The translations under genes and the position numbers were made by a program. The notes below the pieces were generated by a model, which saw nothing but the letters and a program-made list of their open reading frames with translations, searched no databases and was not told the origin of the DNA. This document shows positions 1 through 7,940 of a DNA stretch of 64,000 bases, one piece after another. Each line of letters opens with the position of its first letter. Within the stretch, counting starts at the first letter, position 1. The DNA comes from an uncultured Christensenella sp. (GTDB lineage: Bacteria; Bacillota; Clostridia; Christensenellales; Borkfalkiaceae), in assembly GCA_910577875.1 (NCBI GenBank), contig CAJTNY010000003.1, positions 31,791 to 95,790 of the forward strand, read 5' to 3'.

Positions 1-164
1 ATCTCGGACAGCGATTTGAAATGGTTCTTAGCGACCGCTAAAAGGTGAACCTTTGCTTTGGGTTCAATGTCTTTGAATACGAGCATTTTTTCATCCTCGT
101 ATACTTTTGCAGACTGTATCGCTCCGTCGATTATCTTACAAAAAAGACAGTCGTTATTCTTCAT
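1..164 (-). CDS. HIT family protein (partial, N-terminal part)
   Basis: This is the first 54 or so codons of a histidine-triad nucleotide-binding protein; the rest lies beyond the window edge. Reading down from the ATG at 164 gives a start with the zinc-binding-type motif CLFCKII, then the strands KVYEDEKMLVFKD and PKAKVHLL that open a Hint-type HIT fold. The HIT His-x-His-x-His motif would lie outside the window, so activity cannot be judged. Hint proteins hydrolyse phosphoramidates or adenylates of nucleotides in the cytoplasm. The start overlaps the stop of the upstream PrsW-like gene by 11 bases, so the gene is the last visible member of the operon that starts with prmA and is probably translationally coupled. 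Confidence 0.8.
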   Translation of the reverse strand, partial: MKNNDCLFCKIIDGAIQSAKVYEDEKMLVFKDIEPKAKVHLLAVAKNHFKSLSE

Positions 165-1728
165 CTTTTACTCTCCCTAATTTAATTTTAAAAGAAACGA
201 GAATCACAGTGCATGCAACCATAATTGCACAGCCTCCCGCGCTTAACCCTATCAAAAGATTATATCCCTCAAACTCTTCCGCATCTATAACCGCAGTAAC
301 AGTACCGTCTGAATTATAAGAATAATCTATAAGCTTGGTATTTACGGCAAAAGCCCATACTCTTTCTTTTCCGAATTCGAATTCAGTACAGTTAATTCTG
401 CTACTCTCTGTTTCGAGTTCGACCGAGATGCTGTCGGGTTCCGATTCGGGTTCGCTATCGTAGAAATAGTAACCGAAATAATACTCGCCGTCATAACCGT
501 CGAACGTTACTTTCTGAATTGCGTAAGTAAGCTCGCCTTCGATTTTGCGCTCTTCGTAGTTACCTAAACTTTTATCGTACTCTCTGTCCAAATCGGTTTT
601 TAAGTTATAACCTTTTTGGACAAATGAGATAAATTCATCTTTACCGTCAAAAATCTCCGACGTAAATTCCATACCTATCGGCATCGCGCACAGAATAAGT
701 ATTATAACCGAAAGCAAAGTACAGCTTAATGAAAACGTTAAATTACCAGCATTTCTGAATCTCATCAGCTCGCCCATTTTCTTCGCTTCTCGGATAATTT
801 TATCGTTAAGACGCGTAAGATTTATTTCCTGTTCGAGCATATTGATGCGCGATTTATGAATTATAGTAATATTCAGCGCGGCAGCTACTATTATGCACAG
901 CAAAATATCGAGAGCCTTTGCCCAGCCTTCGAAAGGCAAGTCCCAGCATATGTGAAGCGCTATGCTTAACAGGAAAATAACTAGTCCCGCCGATCTTAAA
1001 GGTCTTTTAGCAAGACTGTACGACCAGCCTACCGCACCCGTCCAGACAATATGAGTGCAGAACGAAGACAATCCCCTGTCTACGAACATAGCGATTGTCG
1101 CCTGAATATCGCTGTGGAAAAAGAATACGTATTTATCGGAATAATAGAAAATATATCCCATATCTTCTATTATTGAAAATCCTGCGCCTACTGCCGCGGC
1201 GAACAGAAAACAAGCGTACGGATTTTTCTGTTTGAAAAGTATAATCGCAATTATCGCGGGTATAGTCTTGCAAATTTCTTCGAGAACTCCCGCTACAATT
1301 GCACCGAGCCATTTATTGTTGACAGGCAAAAACGCATAACCAAGCTGAGATAATAAACAAGCCGCCGTTCCGCCGCCGACGAGCACTGCGAGTATCAAAA
1401 GTAAACTTATTCCGCGCTTTGGATAGAGCTCGTACAGAAGAATTATAAAAGGAATAGTAAAAGTAACCCCGCCTAAAAAAGTTACCGACGGCACGAAAAG
1501 CGTGTTATTGGTAAGGCGCAGTACTAAAACGTTTACCGTAAAAAGAATAAACAGCGCGAAAAAGGCTCGGACGTAAAGCCAAGGGAAAGTGCCGGTTACT
1601 CCTTCAGTATTCTTTGTAAGACCGCGCGAAAAGATTTCGCGATACTCGGCTTTTGAGTGAGCGCGGAAAGTTTCCTTGAAATAGTATGTAATTTTTGCCC
1701 GCACGATTGCGCTTTTGGATTTAACCAT
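154..1728 (-). CDS. PrsW-like intramembrane protease family protein with C-terminal extension
   Basis: A 524-residue multi-pass membrane protein. About eight hydrophobic segments occupy residues 50-330. Within them are the signatures of the PrsW/CAAX-like membrane protease family: an EExxK motif (LEEICKT), a following SIIEDMGY segment, and membrane histidines in HIVWTGAVGW and HICWD. PrsW in Bacillus makes the first cut in anti-sigma RsiW, but the target here is unknown. After a short charged coiled stretch and another membrane segment comes an acidic domain of about 130 residues, then a final membrane segment and a charged tail. That extension is longer than classical PrsW (about 220 aa). 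The start overlaps the mtaB stop by 8 bases. The family call rests on motif recognition; the role is inferred. Confidence 0.7.
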   Translation of the reverse strand: MVKSKSAIVRAKITYYFKETFRAHSKAEYREIFSRGLTKNTEGVTGTFPWLYVRAFFALFILFTVNVLVLRLTNNTLFVPSVTFLGGVTFTIPFIILLYELYPKRGISLLLILAVLVGGGTAACLLSQLGYAFLPVNNKWLGAIVAGVLEEICKTIPAIIAIILFKQKNPYACFLFAAAVGAGFSIIEDMGYIFYYSDKYVFFFHSDIQATIAMFVDRGLSSFCTHIVWTGAVGWSYSLAKRPLRSAGLVIFLLSIALHICWDLPFEGWAKALDILLCIIVAAALNITIIHKSRINMLEQEINLTRLNDKIIREAKKMGELMRFRNAGNLTFSLSCTLLSVIILILCAMPIGMEFTSEIFDGKDEFISFVQKGYNLKTDLDREYDKSLGNYEERKIEGELTYAIQKVTFDGYDGEYYFGYYFYDSEPESEPDSISVELETESSRINCTEFEFGKERVWAFAVNTKLIDYSYNSDGTVTAVIDAEEFEGYNLLIGLSAGGCAIMVACTVILVSFKIKLGRVKDEE

Positions 1729-2929
1729 CTGTTTCGGCGATTACTCCGTCCTTATATATATTCTTTATTTTAACAGTATATTTTTTACCAGTTTTCAAAT
1801 TACCCGATACATAAACGCGGATATAATTGCCCGTATAACCGCTCGTGTAACCGTCAACAAATTCCTCTGCGATTATGCTTTGGTTTTTTCCTATAAACCG
1901 AGAAGCAAAAGTTACCGACGTCCGCTCCGCCGCTTTGAGTAAACGGTGAAGGCGTTCGGACTTTATCTCGGCAGGAATATCTTTTAGTTTATACGCCGCG
2001 GTTCCTTCCCTCGGCGAAAACGCAAATGCGTGAACGCGGGCAAACCCGATTTCGTCTATTATGGAAAGACTTTGTAAAAAGTCTTCTTCCGTTTCAGTAG
2101 CGAAGCCCGCTATAATATCAGTAGTTATAGCAGCATCGGGGAAATATTCAAAAACTTTACGGCACTTTTCTATATATTCAGCACGTGTATAGCGTCTGTT
2201 CATAGCTTTTAACACCCTGTCGCTGCCGCTTTGCAAAGACAAATGAAACTGCGGAGCAAAATCTCTCAGTTCTTTGAGCGCGGACAAAAAAGCGTCCGTA
2301 ATTATACCGCACTCCAAAGAACCGAGCCTTATTCGTTTATCTGCGTCTTTAAGCGCAGAAACAAGTCTTTCGAGGCCGCCTTCATACGACGAAATATTAA
2401 TTCCGTTCAAAACTATCTCCGTACAGTCCGTTTTATCTATTTCGTTTAAAATATCTTCCACGGGACGCGAAACCTCGCGTCCTCGTAGATACGGAATTAT
2501 ACAGTACGAACAAAAATTATTACAGCCGTCCTGAATTTTTATAAATGCGCGCGTTTTCGTCTGTTTTGGATACGGAAGCCCGTTAACGTGTCCGCCGTAA
2601 ATATCCGTAAATGCCTTTATTATTTCCTGTTTTTTCTGCGCGCCTGTAACGAACGTAACCGCCCTGTCTTCAAAGCTTTGTTTATCCTTTTCGGATGCAC
2701 ACCCGCAGACGAAAATTTTCGCATCCGGATTGAATTTTCTGACCCTAGCAATTAATTGACGACTCTTTTTCTCCGCTTCGCGCGTGACGGCGCAGGTATT
2801 GAGAACATAAACGTCGGCAAAAGATAACTTATCACCGACTTCTAATCCTAAGATTTCGAGAGCGGACATAATTGAAGCCGATTCCACCTCGTTAACTTTA
2901 CAGCCGAGCGTGAATACCACCGCCCTCAT
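1721..2929 (-). CDS. mtaB: tRNA t6A37 methylthiotransferase MtaB
   Basis: A 402-aa methylthiotransferase that converts t6A to ms2t6A at position 37 of tRNAs reading ANN codons. The N-terminal UPF0004 domain has the three cysteines expected for the auxiliary cluster (Cys10, Cys46 and the Cys75/77 region). The radical-SAM motif CxxxCxxC is at 136-143 (CNNFCSYC), followed by IIPYLRGREVSRP. A TRAM-like domain forms the C-terminus. MtaB is preferred over RimO or MiaB because of the short N-terminus and the GREVSRP context, as in Bacillus YqeV. The gene overlaps the rsmE stop (ATGA), placing it in the prmA-rsmE-mtaB operon, a very common Firmicute order. Confidence 0.92.
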   Translation of the reverse strand: MRAVVFTLGCKVNEVESASIMSALEILGLEVGDKLSFADVYVLNTCAVTREAEKKSRQLIARVRKFNPDAKIFVCGCASEKDKQSFEDRAVTFVTGAQKKQEIIKAFTDIYGGHVNGLPYPKQTKTRAFIKIQDGCNNFCSYCIIPYLRGREVSRPVEDILNEIDKTDCTEIVLNGINISSYEGGLERLVSALKDADKRIRLGSLECGIITDAFLSALKELRDFAPQFHLSLQSGSDRVLKAMNRRYTRAEYIEKCRKVFEYFPDAAITTDIIAGFATETEEDFLQSLSIIDEIGFARVHAFAFSPREGTAAYKLKDIPAEIKSERLHRLLKAAERTSVTFASRFIGKNQSIIAEEFVDGYTSGYTGNYIRVYVSGNLKTGKKYTVKIKNIYKDGVIAETDG

Positions 2930-3654
2930 TTGAGTTCTCCGAGCGCGTATGAAACGAGCGCTGTAAGAGCCACGGCGGCGGTTTCGGCTCGCAGTATTCT
3001 TTTGCCGAGGGTTATGCCTGAAAAACCGAGCTCCTGCGAAAGCGCAAATTCCTTTTCCGAAAAACCGCCCTCGCTTCCTACCGCAAGCGCGGCGGAACCG
3101 TTTATACCTATTATATCCGTCTGCGACTGTTTGGCAAATTCGCAGGCGAAAAGTTTGTTTTTATAATCTTTCGCGGAATTAAGCGCGTCCGCGAATTTAT
3201 CGAAATAGACGACTTCCGGCGCGCGTGAACGCATACATTGTTTAGCCGCCTCGCGCGCGACTTTATTAAGGCGTTCTATTTTGTTTGAGTTTATAAAAGC
3301 CGAACAGTATTCCGAAGAAAAAACTCCTATTCTGCCGGCTCCGAGCTCTGTGGCTTTCTGGACTACGAGTTCGGTTTTGTCGCCTTTGAGCGCACCGCAC
3401 AAAAGATAAATTTCCGCAGAAGGTTCGCGCCAGCCATCCTCCGCGCCCGTTATATGCGCAATAAGGCTGTGTTTGAAAATTTTTGCAACGATTGCGGAAT
3501 ACTCCTTTCCGCTACCGTCGAGAAGTATTATTTCAGTCCCTTCTTCGACGCGCTGTACAGTCTTTGCGTGAATGAATTCTTCGCCGTCGAGAACAACTTC
3601 GCTTACATCGGGATAATCTATCTCCCGAACAAAAAATCTCTTACGTCCGCTCAT
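2926..3654 (-). CDS. rsmE: 16S rRNA (uracil-1498-N3)-methyltransferase RsmE
   Basis: A SPOUT-class methyltransferase that modifies U1498 of 16S rRNA in the 30S subunit. The N-terminal PUA-like domain starts with SGRKRFFV and has the HAKTVQRVEEGTEI segment. The C-terminal knotted SAM-binding region contains the family signature GSEGGFSEKEF, and ends with LRAETAAVALTALVSY. I choose the ATG at 3654, not an upstream ATG at 3678, because it overlaps the prmA stop as ATGA and matches the usual length (242 aa). The gene lies between prmA and mtaB in one operon. Confidence 0.93.
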   Translation of the reverse strand: MSGRKRFFVREIDYPDVSEVVLDGEEFIHAKTVQRVEEGTEIILLDGSGKEYSAIVAKIFKHSLIAHITGAEDGWREPSAEIYLLCGALKGDKTELVVQKATELGAGRIGVFSSEYCSAFINSNKIERLNKVAREAAKQCMRSRAPEVVYFDKFADALNSAKDYKNKLFACEFAKQSQTDIIGINGSAALAVGSEGGFSEKEFALSQELGFSGITLGKRILRAETAAVALTALVSYALGELK

Positions 3655-4589
3655 AATCTGAAAGATAAGGCGTACCACTCGCCCTCTTTTATGCTTTTTT
3701 CCAATGTCAGCCCCTGCGCGCCGAACGCGTCTTTAACCGTTTGCAGACGGCTTTCGATTATACCGCTTAAAATAAGCGTTCCGCCGTCTTTGAGATTTTT
3801 CGGAATCGACGGGGCAAGACGGCATAATATCTCAGCCGTAATATTCGCGAGCATAATATCCCCTTTTATTTCCGCGTCGCTTAAAAGGTCGGAATGAGCC
3901 ACTTTGACTTTATCCGTTACACCGTTTATTTTGCAGTTGTGCGTTGCGCTCTTTACCGCTATATCGTCTATATCCGTCAGATACGCGAACTCCGCGCCGA
4001 GCTTTATTGCGGAAATCCCCAAAATTCCGCTTCCGCAACCGACGTCTATGCAAACGGAACGCGGCGTTAAATATTCCTGTAAAAGTTTCAGACACATCGA
4101 CGTGGTTTCGTGTTCGCCGGTACCGAAAGCCATATTGCTGTCGAGCTTTACTACCTTTTCGTTCGGCTGTTTTTCGTAATTTATCCACTCAGGACAGACG
4201 ACTATTCTTTCGCCTATATGCAGGGGACGGAAATGCTTGCGCCAGATTTCCAACCAGTCGTCGCCCTCGACTTCCCTGCACGTGGTTTCGAGAGTTCCGA
4301 AGTTCAAAAAACCTTTTCCGCGCTCATTCAGCTTTTCTAAGTCTTCTCTTATGAGCGGTAAAGTTTTCGGCGTATCTTCCAAAGTTATAAAAGCCTTTAC
4401 GAGAACGTCGCCGTTATCCAAAAGACTTTCGTCCATATAGTCCCAATACATAGCTTTATCGCGTTGTAGGGCGATTACGTCCTTGACGTCTGAAATAGCT
4501 ACGCCGTAGTTAGTATAATTCCAAAGCGCGTCCGCGATAAGTTCGCTTGCTTCGCTTGTCGTATGAACAGTAATTTCCGTGAATTTCAT
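3651..4589 (-). CDS. prmA: ribosomal protein L11 methyltransferase PrmA
   Basis: A 312-aa class I SAM methyltransferase that trimethylates ribosomal protein L11. The N-terminal substrate-recognition domain is followed by the family motif MAFGTGEHETTSMCL (about 153-167) and SAM motif I, IDVGCGSGILG (181-191). The NITAEIL segment matches the PrmA active-site loop N-[IV]-x-A. It is the first gene of a minus-strand operon prmA-rsmE-mtaB-PrsW-like-HIT, each joined to the next by a short overlap. Confidence 0.94.
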   Translation of the reverse strand: MKFTEITVHTTSEASELIADALWNYTNYGVAISDVKDVIALQRDKAMYWDYMDESLLDNGDVLVKAFITLEDTPKTLPLIREDLEKLNERGKGFLNFGTLETTCREVEGDDWLEIWRKHFRPLHIGERIVVCPEWINYEKQPNEKVVKLDSNMAFGTGEHETTSMCLKLLQEYLTPRSVCIDVGCGSGILGISAIKLGAEFAYLTDIDDIAVKSATHNCKINGVTDKVKVAHSDLLSDAEIKGDIMLANITAEILCRLAPSIPKNLKDGGTLILSGIIESRLQTVKDAFGAQGLTLEKSIKEGEWYALSFRL

Positions 4590-4600
4590 AATAATTAAAT

Positions 4601-5284
4601 TTATCTGTCGCTCTCCGTCTTTTCTACCGATATAACGAACGGATATTCGTTTACCATATTGTAAATAATTTCCGCGTTGATTTCTTTCTTAGTGTGAAGT
4701 ACCGCATAATAGATTATATCGTCGCCTTTACGTTCCGCTTTAAATTCCGTAAAACTTGTTATAGCAAAAATTTTCTTAATAACCGTAGGGCTATCTTCTG
4801 TCGGGCTTTTGAAAACTATTCTAACTTCGGTATAGTGTTTTTCCTTGAATAGTCCGAAAGGCAGATGCAAAAACAACTGTATGAGAATAATAAGCACCGC
4901 CGCGCCTATAGCGATATAGTACATACCCGCCGCAGCCGCCATTGCAATAGCCGCAGTCAGCCAGATACCCGCGGCGGAAGTAAGTCCGTGAACCGCATTC
5001 TGTCTGTGTAAAATCATACCTGCGCCGATGAAACCTATACCCGAAACTACCTGGGCCGCAACCTGAGCCGCATTAAAGTAATCGGTATCGGTAAATCCGT
5101 ATTTGGATACGATTGTAAAGAGCGCCGCGCCGGTCGCAACTACTACGTGCGTTCGTATGCCTGCGACTTTTAAACGTAGCTGCCTTTCGACACCGAGCGC
5201 AAATCCGAGACATATGGCCAATAAAATTCTCAAAAGACATTCGAGCCATAAAAGATTTTCAGGCAAGAGATTTATATCAGGCAT
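4601..5284 (-). CDS. MgtC/SapB family membrane protein
   Basis: A 227-aa inner-membrane protein. The first 140 residues contain about five hydrophobic helices with the family signature LGFALGVERQLRLKVAGIRTHVVVATGAALFTIVS and the GIGFIGAGMILHR motif. A C-terminal soluble ACT-like domain of about 75 residues follows. MgtC proteins modulate magnesium homeostasis and ATP synthase in pathogens, but most Firmicute members are uncharacterised, so no precise function is claimed. It has its own promoter and a GAGGTG ribosome-binding site. It is 11 bases upstream of prmA on the same strand, so read-through into prmA is likely. Confidence 0.85.
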   Translation of the reverse strand: MPDINLLPENLLWLECLLRILLAICLGFALGVERQLRLKVAGIRTHVVVATGAALFTIVSKYGFTDTDYFNAAQVAAQVVSGIGFIGAGMILHRQNAVHGLTSAAGIWLTAAIAMAAAAGMYYIAIGAAVLIILIQLFLHLPFGLFKEKHYTEVRIVFKSPTEDSPTVIKKIFAITSFTEFKAERKGDDIIYYAVLHTKKEINAEIIYNMVNEYPFVISVEKTESDR

Positions 5285-5325
5285 TATTTCACCTCGTCAA
5301 ACGTTCGTTAATATATCTTATTATG

Positions 5326-5354
5326 ATTTTAACACGAACAGACTTTAAACGCAA
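5326..5354 (-). promoter_or_regulatory. promoter of the mgtC-like gene
   Basis: On the minus strand there is TTGCGT, a 17-base spacer and TAAAAT, with an extended -10 (TG one base ahead of TAAAAT). It ends 41 bases before the ATG at 5284, and the GAGGTG Shine-Dalgarno sequence lies between. Confidence 0.6.
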
Positions 5355-5368
5355 GTAATTGAGAAAGC

Positions 5369-5409
5369 AATAAAACGGGGATATAGTAAAACAAAATCCC
5401 CGTTTTATT
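5369..5409 (-). terminator. intrinsic terminator after the thioredoxin-reductase-like gene
   Basis: A 13-base inverted repeat (AATAAAACGGGGA and its complement) around a 15-base AT-rich loop. It starts at the stop codon of the flavoprotein gene and ends in a T-rich arm. It separates that gene from the mgtC-like gene. Confidence 0.6.
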
Positions 5410-6259
5410 ATTTCAAACCCGCAATATACTCTACCGCCGAATGAGCGGCGACGTTGCCTTCGCCCGTCGCTTTCGCATACTGGTAAGGTCTGCCAGTACA
5501 GTCGCCGGCGGCAAAGATTCCCGCGATATTGGTCGAACAATCGCGCTCAGCCGATATATGACCGTCTGCAACGGACAGTCCGCGCATAAGAACGGTCGGC
5601 GATACTGCGCCCTTTAATATAAAAAGTCCGTCCGCTTCCGTCTCCCCGCCCTTATATTCGATTTTTTTCAATTTCGTATCGCCAGTAAGACGGGTCGGCT
5701 GTTTGAGTATTATCTGTGCGTTCGCGCTCTTTATTTCGTAATTCTTATACATTGGAAAAACATAAGCGGTTTTTGCCAAACCGCAAAGAAATTCGATTTC
5801 GTGTTCGAATTTCTTATCCGTGCAATATATTGCGATAGTTTTGCCTTTATATAGAAAGCCATCGCACGTCGCGCAGTAACTTACTCCGCGCCCGACGAAT
5901 TTTTCTTCGCCTTCAAGAGGTTTTTTATCCTCCGTTCCTATACAAAGTATAACAGCTTTTGCCTCGTAAGCATTATCCTGCGCAAGCAAAGTAAAATGCC
6001 CGTCTGTTTCATAAATACCGGTTACTATCTTTTCCTCAGGCTTTATCCCCATACATTCGCAGTGTTCAAGAAAACTTTTTTCCAAACCCTCGCCCGATAT
6101 TTCGGGAAGTCCCGGGTAATTTTTCACGAGCTGAGCCTGAGAGACTTTTTTTGAAACTTTACGGCTAGAAAACCATATAAAATTTTTACCGAGTATCTTT
6201 AAGTTTATCACGGCGGAAATTCCCGCAGGTCCGCTTCCGATAACCGCTATATCGTACAT
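5408..6259 (-). CDS. thioredoxin-reductase-like flavoprotein lacking the NADPH motif (possible ferredoxin-dependent type)
   Basis: A 283-aa two-domain flavoprotein. FAD binding is shown by GSGPAGISAVI (8-18) and the C-terminal GIFAAGDCTGRPYQY. The redox-active pair is CATC (129-132), as in bacterial thioredoxin reductase. What is missing is the NADPH-binding Rossmann motif GGGxSA that normally follows the KGK segment: here the sequence reads IAIYCTDKKFEHE (142-154). The HRR motif that binds the NADPH phosphate is also absent. Families with this loss (FFTR and DDOR of Clostridia) take electrons from ferredoxin or flavodoxin. I infer, but cannot prove, that this protein is of that kind. The start at 6259 is chosen over an ATG at 6292, which abuts the upstream hairpin. 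It lies directly downstream of the hydrogenase gene. Confidence 0.75.
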   Translation of the reverse strand: MYDIAVIGSGPAGISAVINLKILGKNFIWFSSRKVSKKVSQAQLVKNYPGLPEISGEGLEKSFLEHCECMGIKPEEKIVTGIYETDGHFTLLAQDNAYEAKAVILCIGTEDKKPLEGEEKFVGRGVSYCATCDGFLYKGKTIAIYCTDKKFEHEIEFLCGLAKTAYVFPMYKNYEIKSANAQIILKQPTRLTGDTKLKKIEYKGGETEADGLFILKGAVSPTVLMRGLSVADGHISAERDCSTNIAGIFAAGDCTGRPYQYAKATGEGNVAAHSAVEYIAGLK

Positions 6260-6292
6260 ATAATAATTATTAACTCCAAAATTATATTTCAA

Positions 6293-6309
6293 CCCCGCTT
6301 TAAGCGGGG
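6293..6309 (-). terminator. GC-rich hairpin after the hydrogenase gene
   Basis: CCCCGCTTTAAGCGGGG is a perfect inverted repeat 7 bases past the hydrogenase stop, followed on the minus strand by TTGAAATATAATTTT. The T-tract is weak, so it could be an inefficient terminator allowing read-through into the flavoprotein gene. Confidence 0.5.
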
Positions 6310-6315
6310 TCAGTT

Positions 6316-7827
6316 TCAGTCCATTTTAGTAAGTTTTTCGGCAAGGTCTTCCATCTCCTTGGGAGGTATAGACTGTTCGCTCTCTTTAACTATCTGTTCG
6401 ACAGCCGTCTTGGCGCGTTCGGGCGGAATAATCGTTCCCACGCCCGCAACGCACCCGCCGGGGCAGCCCATACCTTCAATCATATAACCGTTGAATTTAC
6501 CCGCCTTTGCAAGCGTCAGTATCTTCTTGCACTCGAAAAGCCCTTCGGCGTGCTGAATTTTAACCTCTGTTTCCGGATAGTATTCATTTATACAGTTTTC
6601 GATAGCGCTCGCGACTCCGCCCGAGCAAGCGTAACCTCTGCCCGCGCCCGTCGCGCCGAGTTTAACAGGTAATTCTTCTATTTCCTCGGGATTAATATTT
6701 TTCGCGTCGAACATACCTGCAAGTTCTTCAAACGTTATGACGAAATCGACATAGCTTCTTACCGTTCTTCTCGAAGCTTCGAGCTTTTTAGCCGCACAAG
6801 GTCCTATAAACACCACGCGCGCGTTTGGACGGTTCACCTTTATAGAACGCGCCGTCGCCACCATAGGCGTAAGTTCTTCCGAAACTTCGGAAGCCAAATC
6901 GGGGAACTGTTTTTTTACGAGAACAGCCCACGCGGGACAACAGCTCGTGAACAAAAACGGAAGTTTACCTGTCGATACTTCTTTTACGTAATGGTGAGCC
7001 TCTGCGATACACCCTACGTCGGCTCCGACTGCGACTTCATAAACGTCCTTAAATCCGAGCGCGAGAAGCGCGGATTTCATTTTTCCTACCGTTGCCTTTG
7101 CGCCGAACTGACCTATAATTGCGGGAGCTACGGCGGCTACTACCTCGTCGCCTTTCTTTATCGCCTGTATGAGCTGGAAAATCTGAGACTTGTCCGCAAT
7201 AGCGCCGAACGGACACGCGGACATACATTGACCGCACGCGACACATTTTTCATTGTCTATATGCGCTCTGCCGTATTCGTCGGAAGAAATAGCTTTCACC
7301 CCGCAAGCCGCAGCACAGGGACGTTTATGATGCGCTATCGCGTCGTAAGGACAAGCTGCTTTGCATTTGCCGCATTTAATACATTTGGACTGGTCTATAT
7401 AAGACTTGCCGTTAACAATCGATACCGCGCCCTTAGGACAAACTTTAACGCAGGCGCGAGAAAGGCAGTTTCTGCACTGGTCCGAAACGCAGTATTCGTT
7501 GTCGGGACATTTATCGCAGGCAGACGGAATAACCTGCATAAGCGGCGGTTCGTAATACTTATCGGCTATAGTGCTCTTATCCATACCCGCGGTAATGCTT
7601 ACCGGTTTGTTTGCGGGACGAAGCGACAACCCCATTGCAAGACGGACGCGCTCCGCCGCAATCTGTCTTTCGCGGTAGACGCTTTCCCTGTATTTAGGCT
7701 TTTCGTCGGGCGTAATTACATACGGTATCTCTTCCAAATCGCTTGCGGGATTTTCCGATTCATATGCTATTCTTGCAACCTCGGCAAACACTTTTCTTCT
7801 TAAATTCGTAACTCTCTGGCTCTTCAT
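6316..7827 (-). CDS. [FeFe]-hydrogenase, group B-like, with ferredoxin-type clusters
   Basis: A 503-aa iron-only hydrogenase for proton reduction or H2 oxidation with ferredoxin. The N-terminal region has a cysteine cluster (CDKCPDNEYC), an additional CxxxxCxxxC pattern and two classical 4Fe-4S motifs, CIKCGKCKAACP and CVACGQCMSACP. The H-cluster motifs are L1 TSCCPAW (about 290), L2 FIGPCAAKK (about 337) and L3 GMGCPGGCVAG (about 450). L2 with PCAAKK (not MPCTAKK) and L3 with GCPGGC point to group B rather than the well-studied group A. I choose the ATG at 7827 because GGAG lies 5 bases upstream; an ATG at 7884 lies inside the -35 hexamer. No maturases (hydE, F, G) are in the window. Confidence 0.92.
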   Translation of the reverse strand: MKSQRVTNLRRKVFAEVARIAYESENPASDLEEIPYVITPDEKPKYRESVYRERQIAAERVRLAMGLSLRPANKPVSITAGMDKSTIADKYYEPPLMQVIPSACDKCPDNEYCVSDQCRNCLSRACVKVCPKGAVSIVNGKSYIDQSKCIKCGKCKAACPYDAIAHHKRPCAAACGVKAISSDEYGRAHIDNEKCVACGQCMSACPFGAIADKSQIFQLIQAIKKGDEVVAAVAPAIIGQFGAKATVGKMKSALLALGFKDVYEVAVGADVGCIAEAHHYVKEVSTGKLPFLFTSCCPAWAVLVKKQFPDLASEVSEELTPMVATARSIKVNRPNARVVFIGPCAAKKLEASRRTVRSYVDFVITFEELAGMFDAKNINPEEIEELPVKLGATGAGRGYACSGGVASAIENCINEYYPETEVKIQHAEGLFECKKILTLAKAGKFNGYMIEGMGCPGGCVAGVGTIIPPERAKTAVEQIVKESEQSIPPKEMEDLAEKLTKMD

Positions 7828-7855
7828 ATTATCTCCAAAATAATTAATCGATAAA

Positions 7856-7884
7856 ATTATATCATTATAATGGGTGTTTGTCAA
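7856..7884 (-). promoter_or_regulatory. consensus sigma-A promoter of the hydrogenase gene
   Basis: The minus strand reads TTGACA, exactly 17 bases, TATAAT. Both hexamers are perfect. The predicted transcript starts about 7849 and leaves a 22-base leader containing the GGAG ribosome-binding site. Confidence 0.85.
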
Positions 7885-7903
7885 AATTTTTAACTTGGAA
7901 ATT

Positions 7904-7932
7904 GTCCGCGCGGTTTAGAAAACCGCGCGGAC
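7904..7932 (-). terminator. hairpin after the FtsX-type ABC permease gene
   Basis: A 12-bp perfect stem (GTCCGCGCGGTT) with a 5-base loop, 9 bases after the permease stop and just before the hydrogenase promoter. The T-tract is weak. Confidence 0.65.
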
Positions 7933-7940
7933 TGAATTTC

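Noticed and set aside
3454..3897. 147-codon plus-strand frame across the rsmE/prmA junction
   Set aside because: It is antisense to two well-supported genes and its composition is that of a shadow frame.
6991..7803. 270-codon plus-strand frame inside the hydrogenase gene
   Set aside because: It is antisense to a conserved enzyme and lacks any recognisable protein feature or ribosome-binding site.
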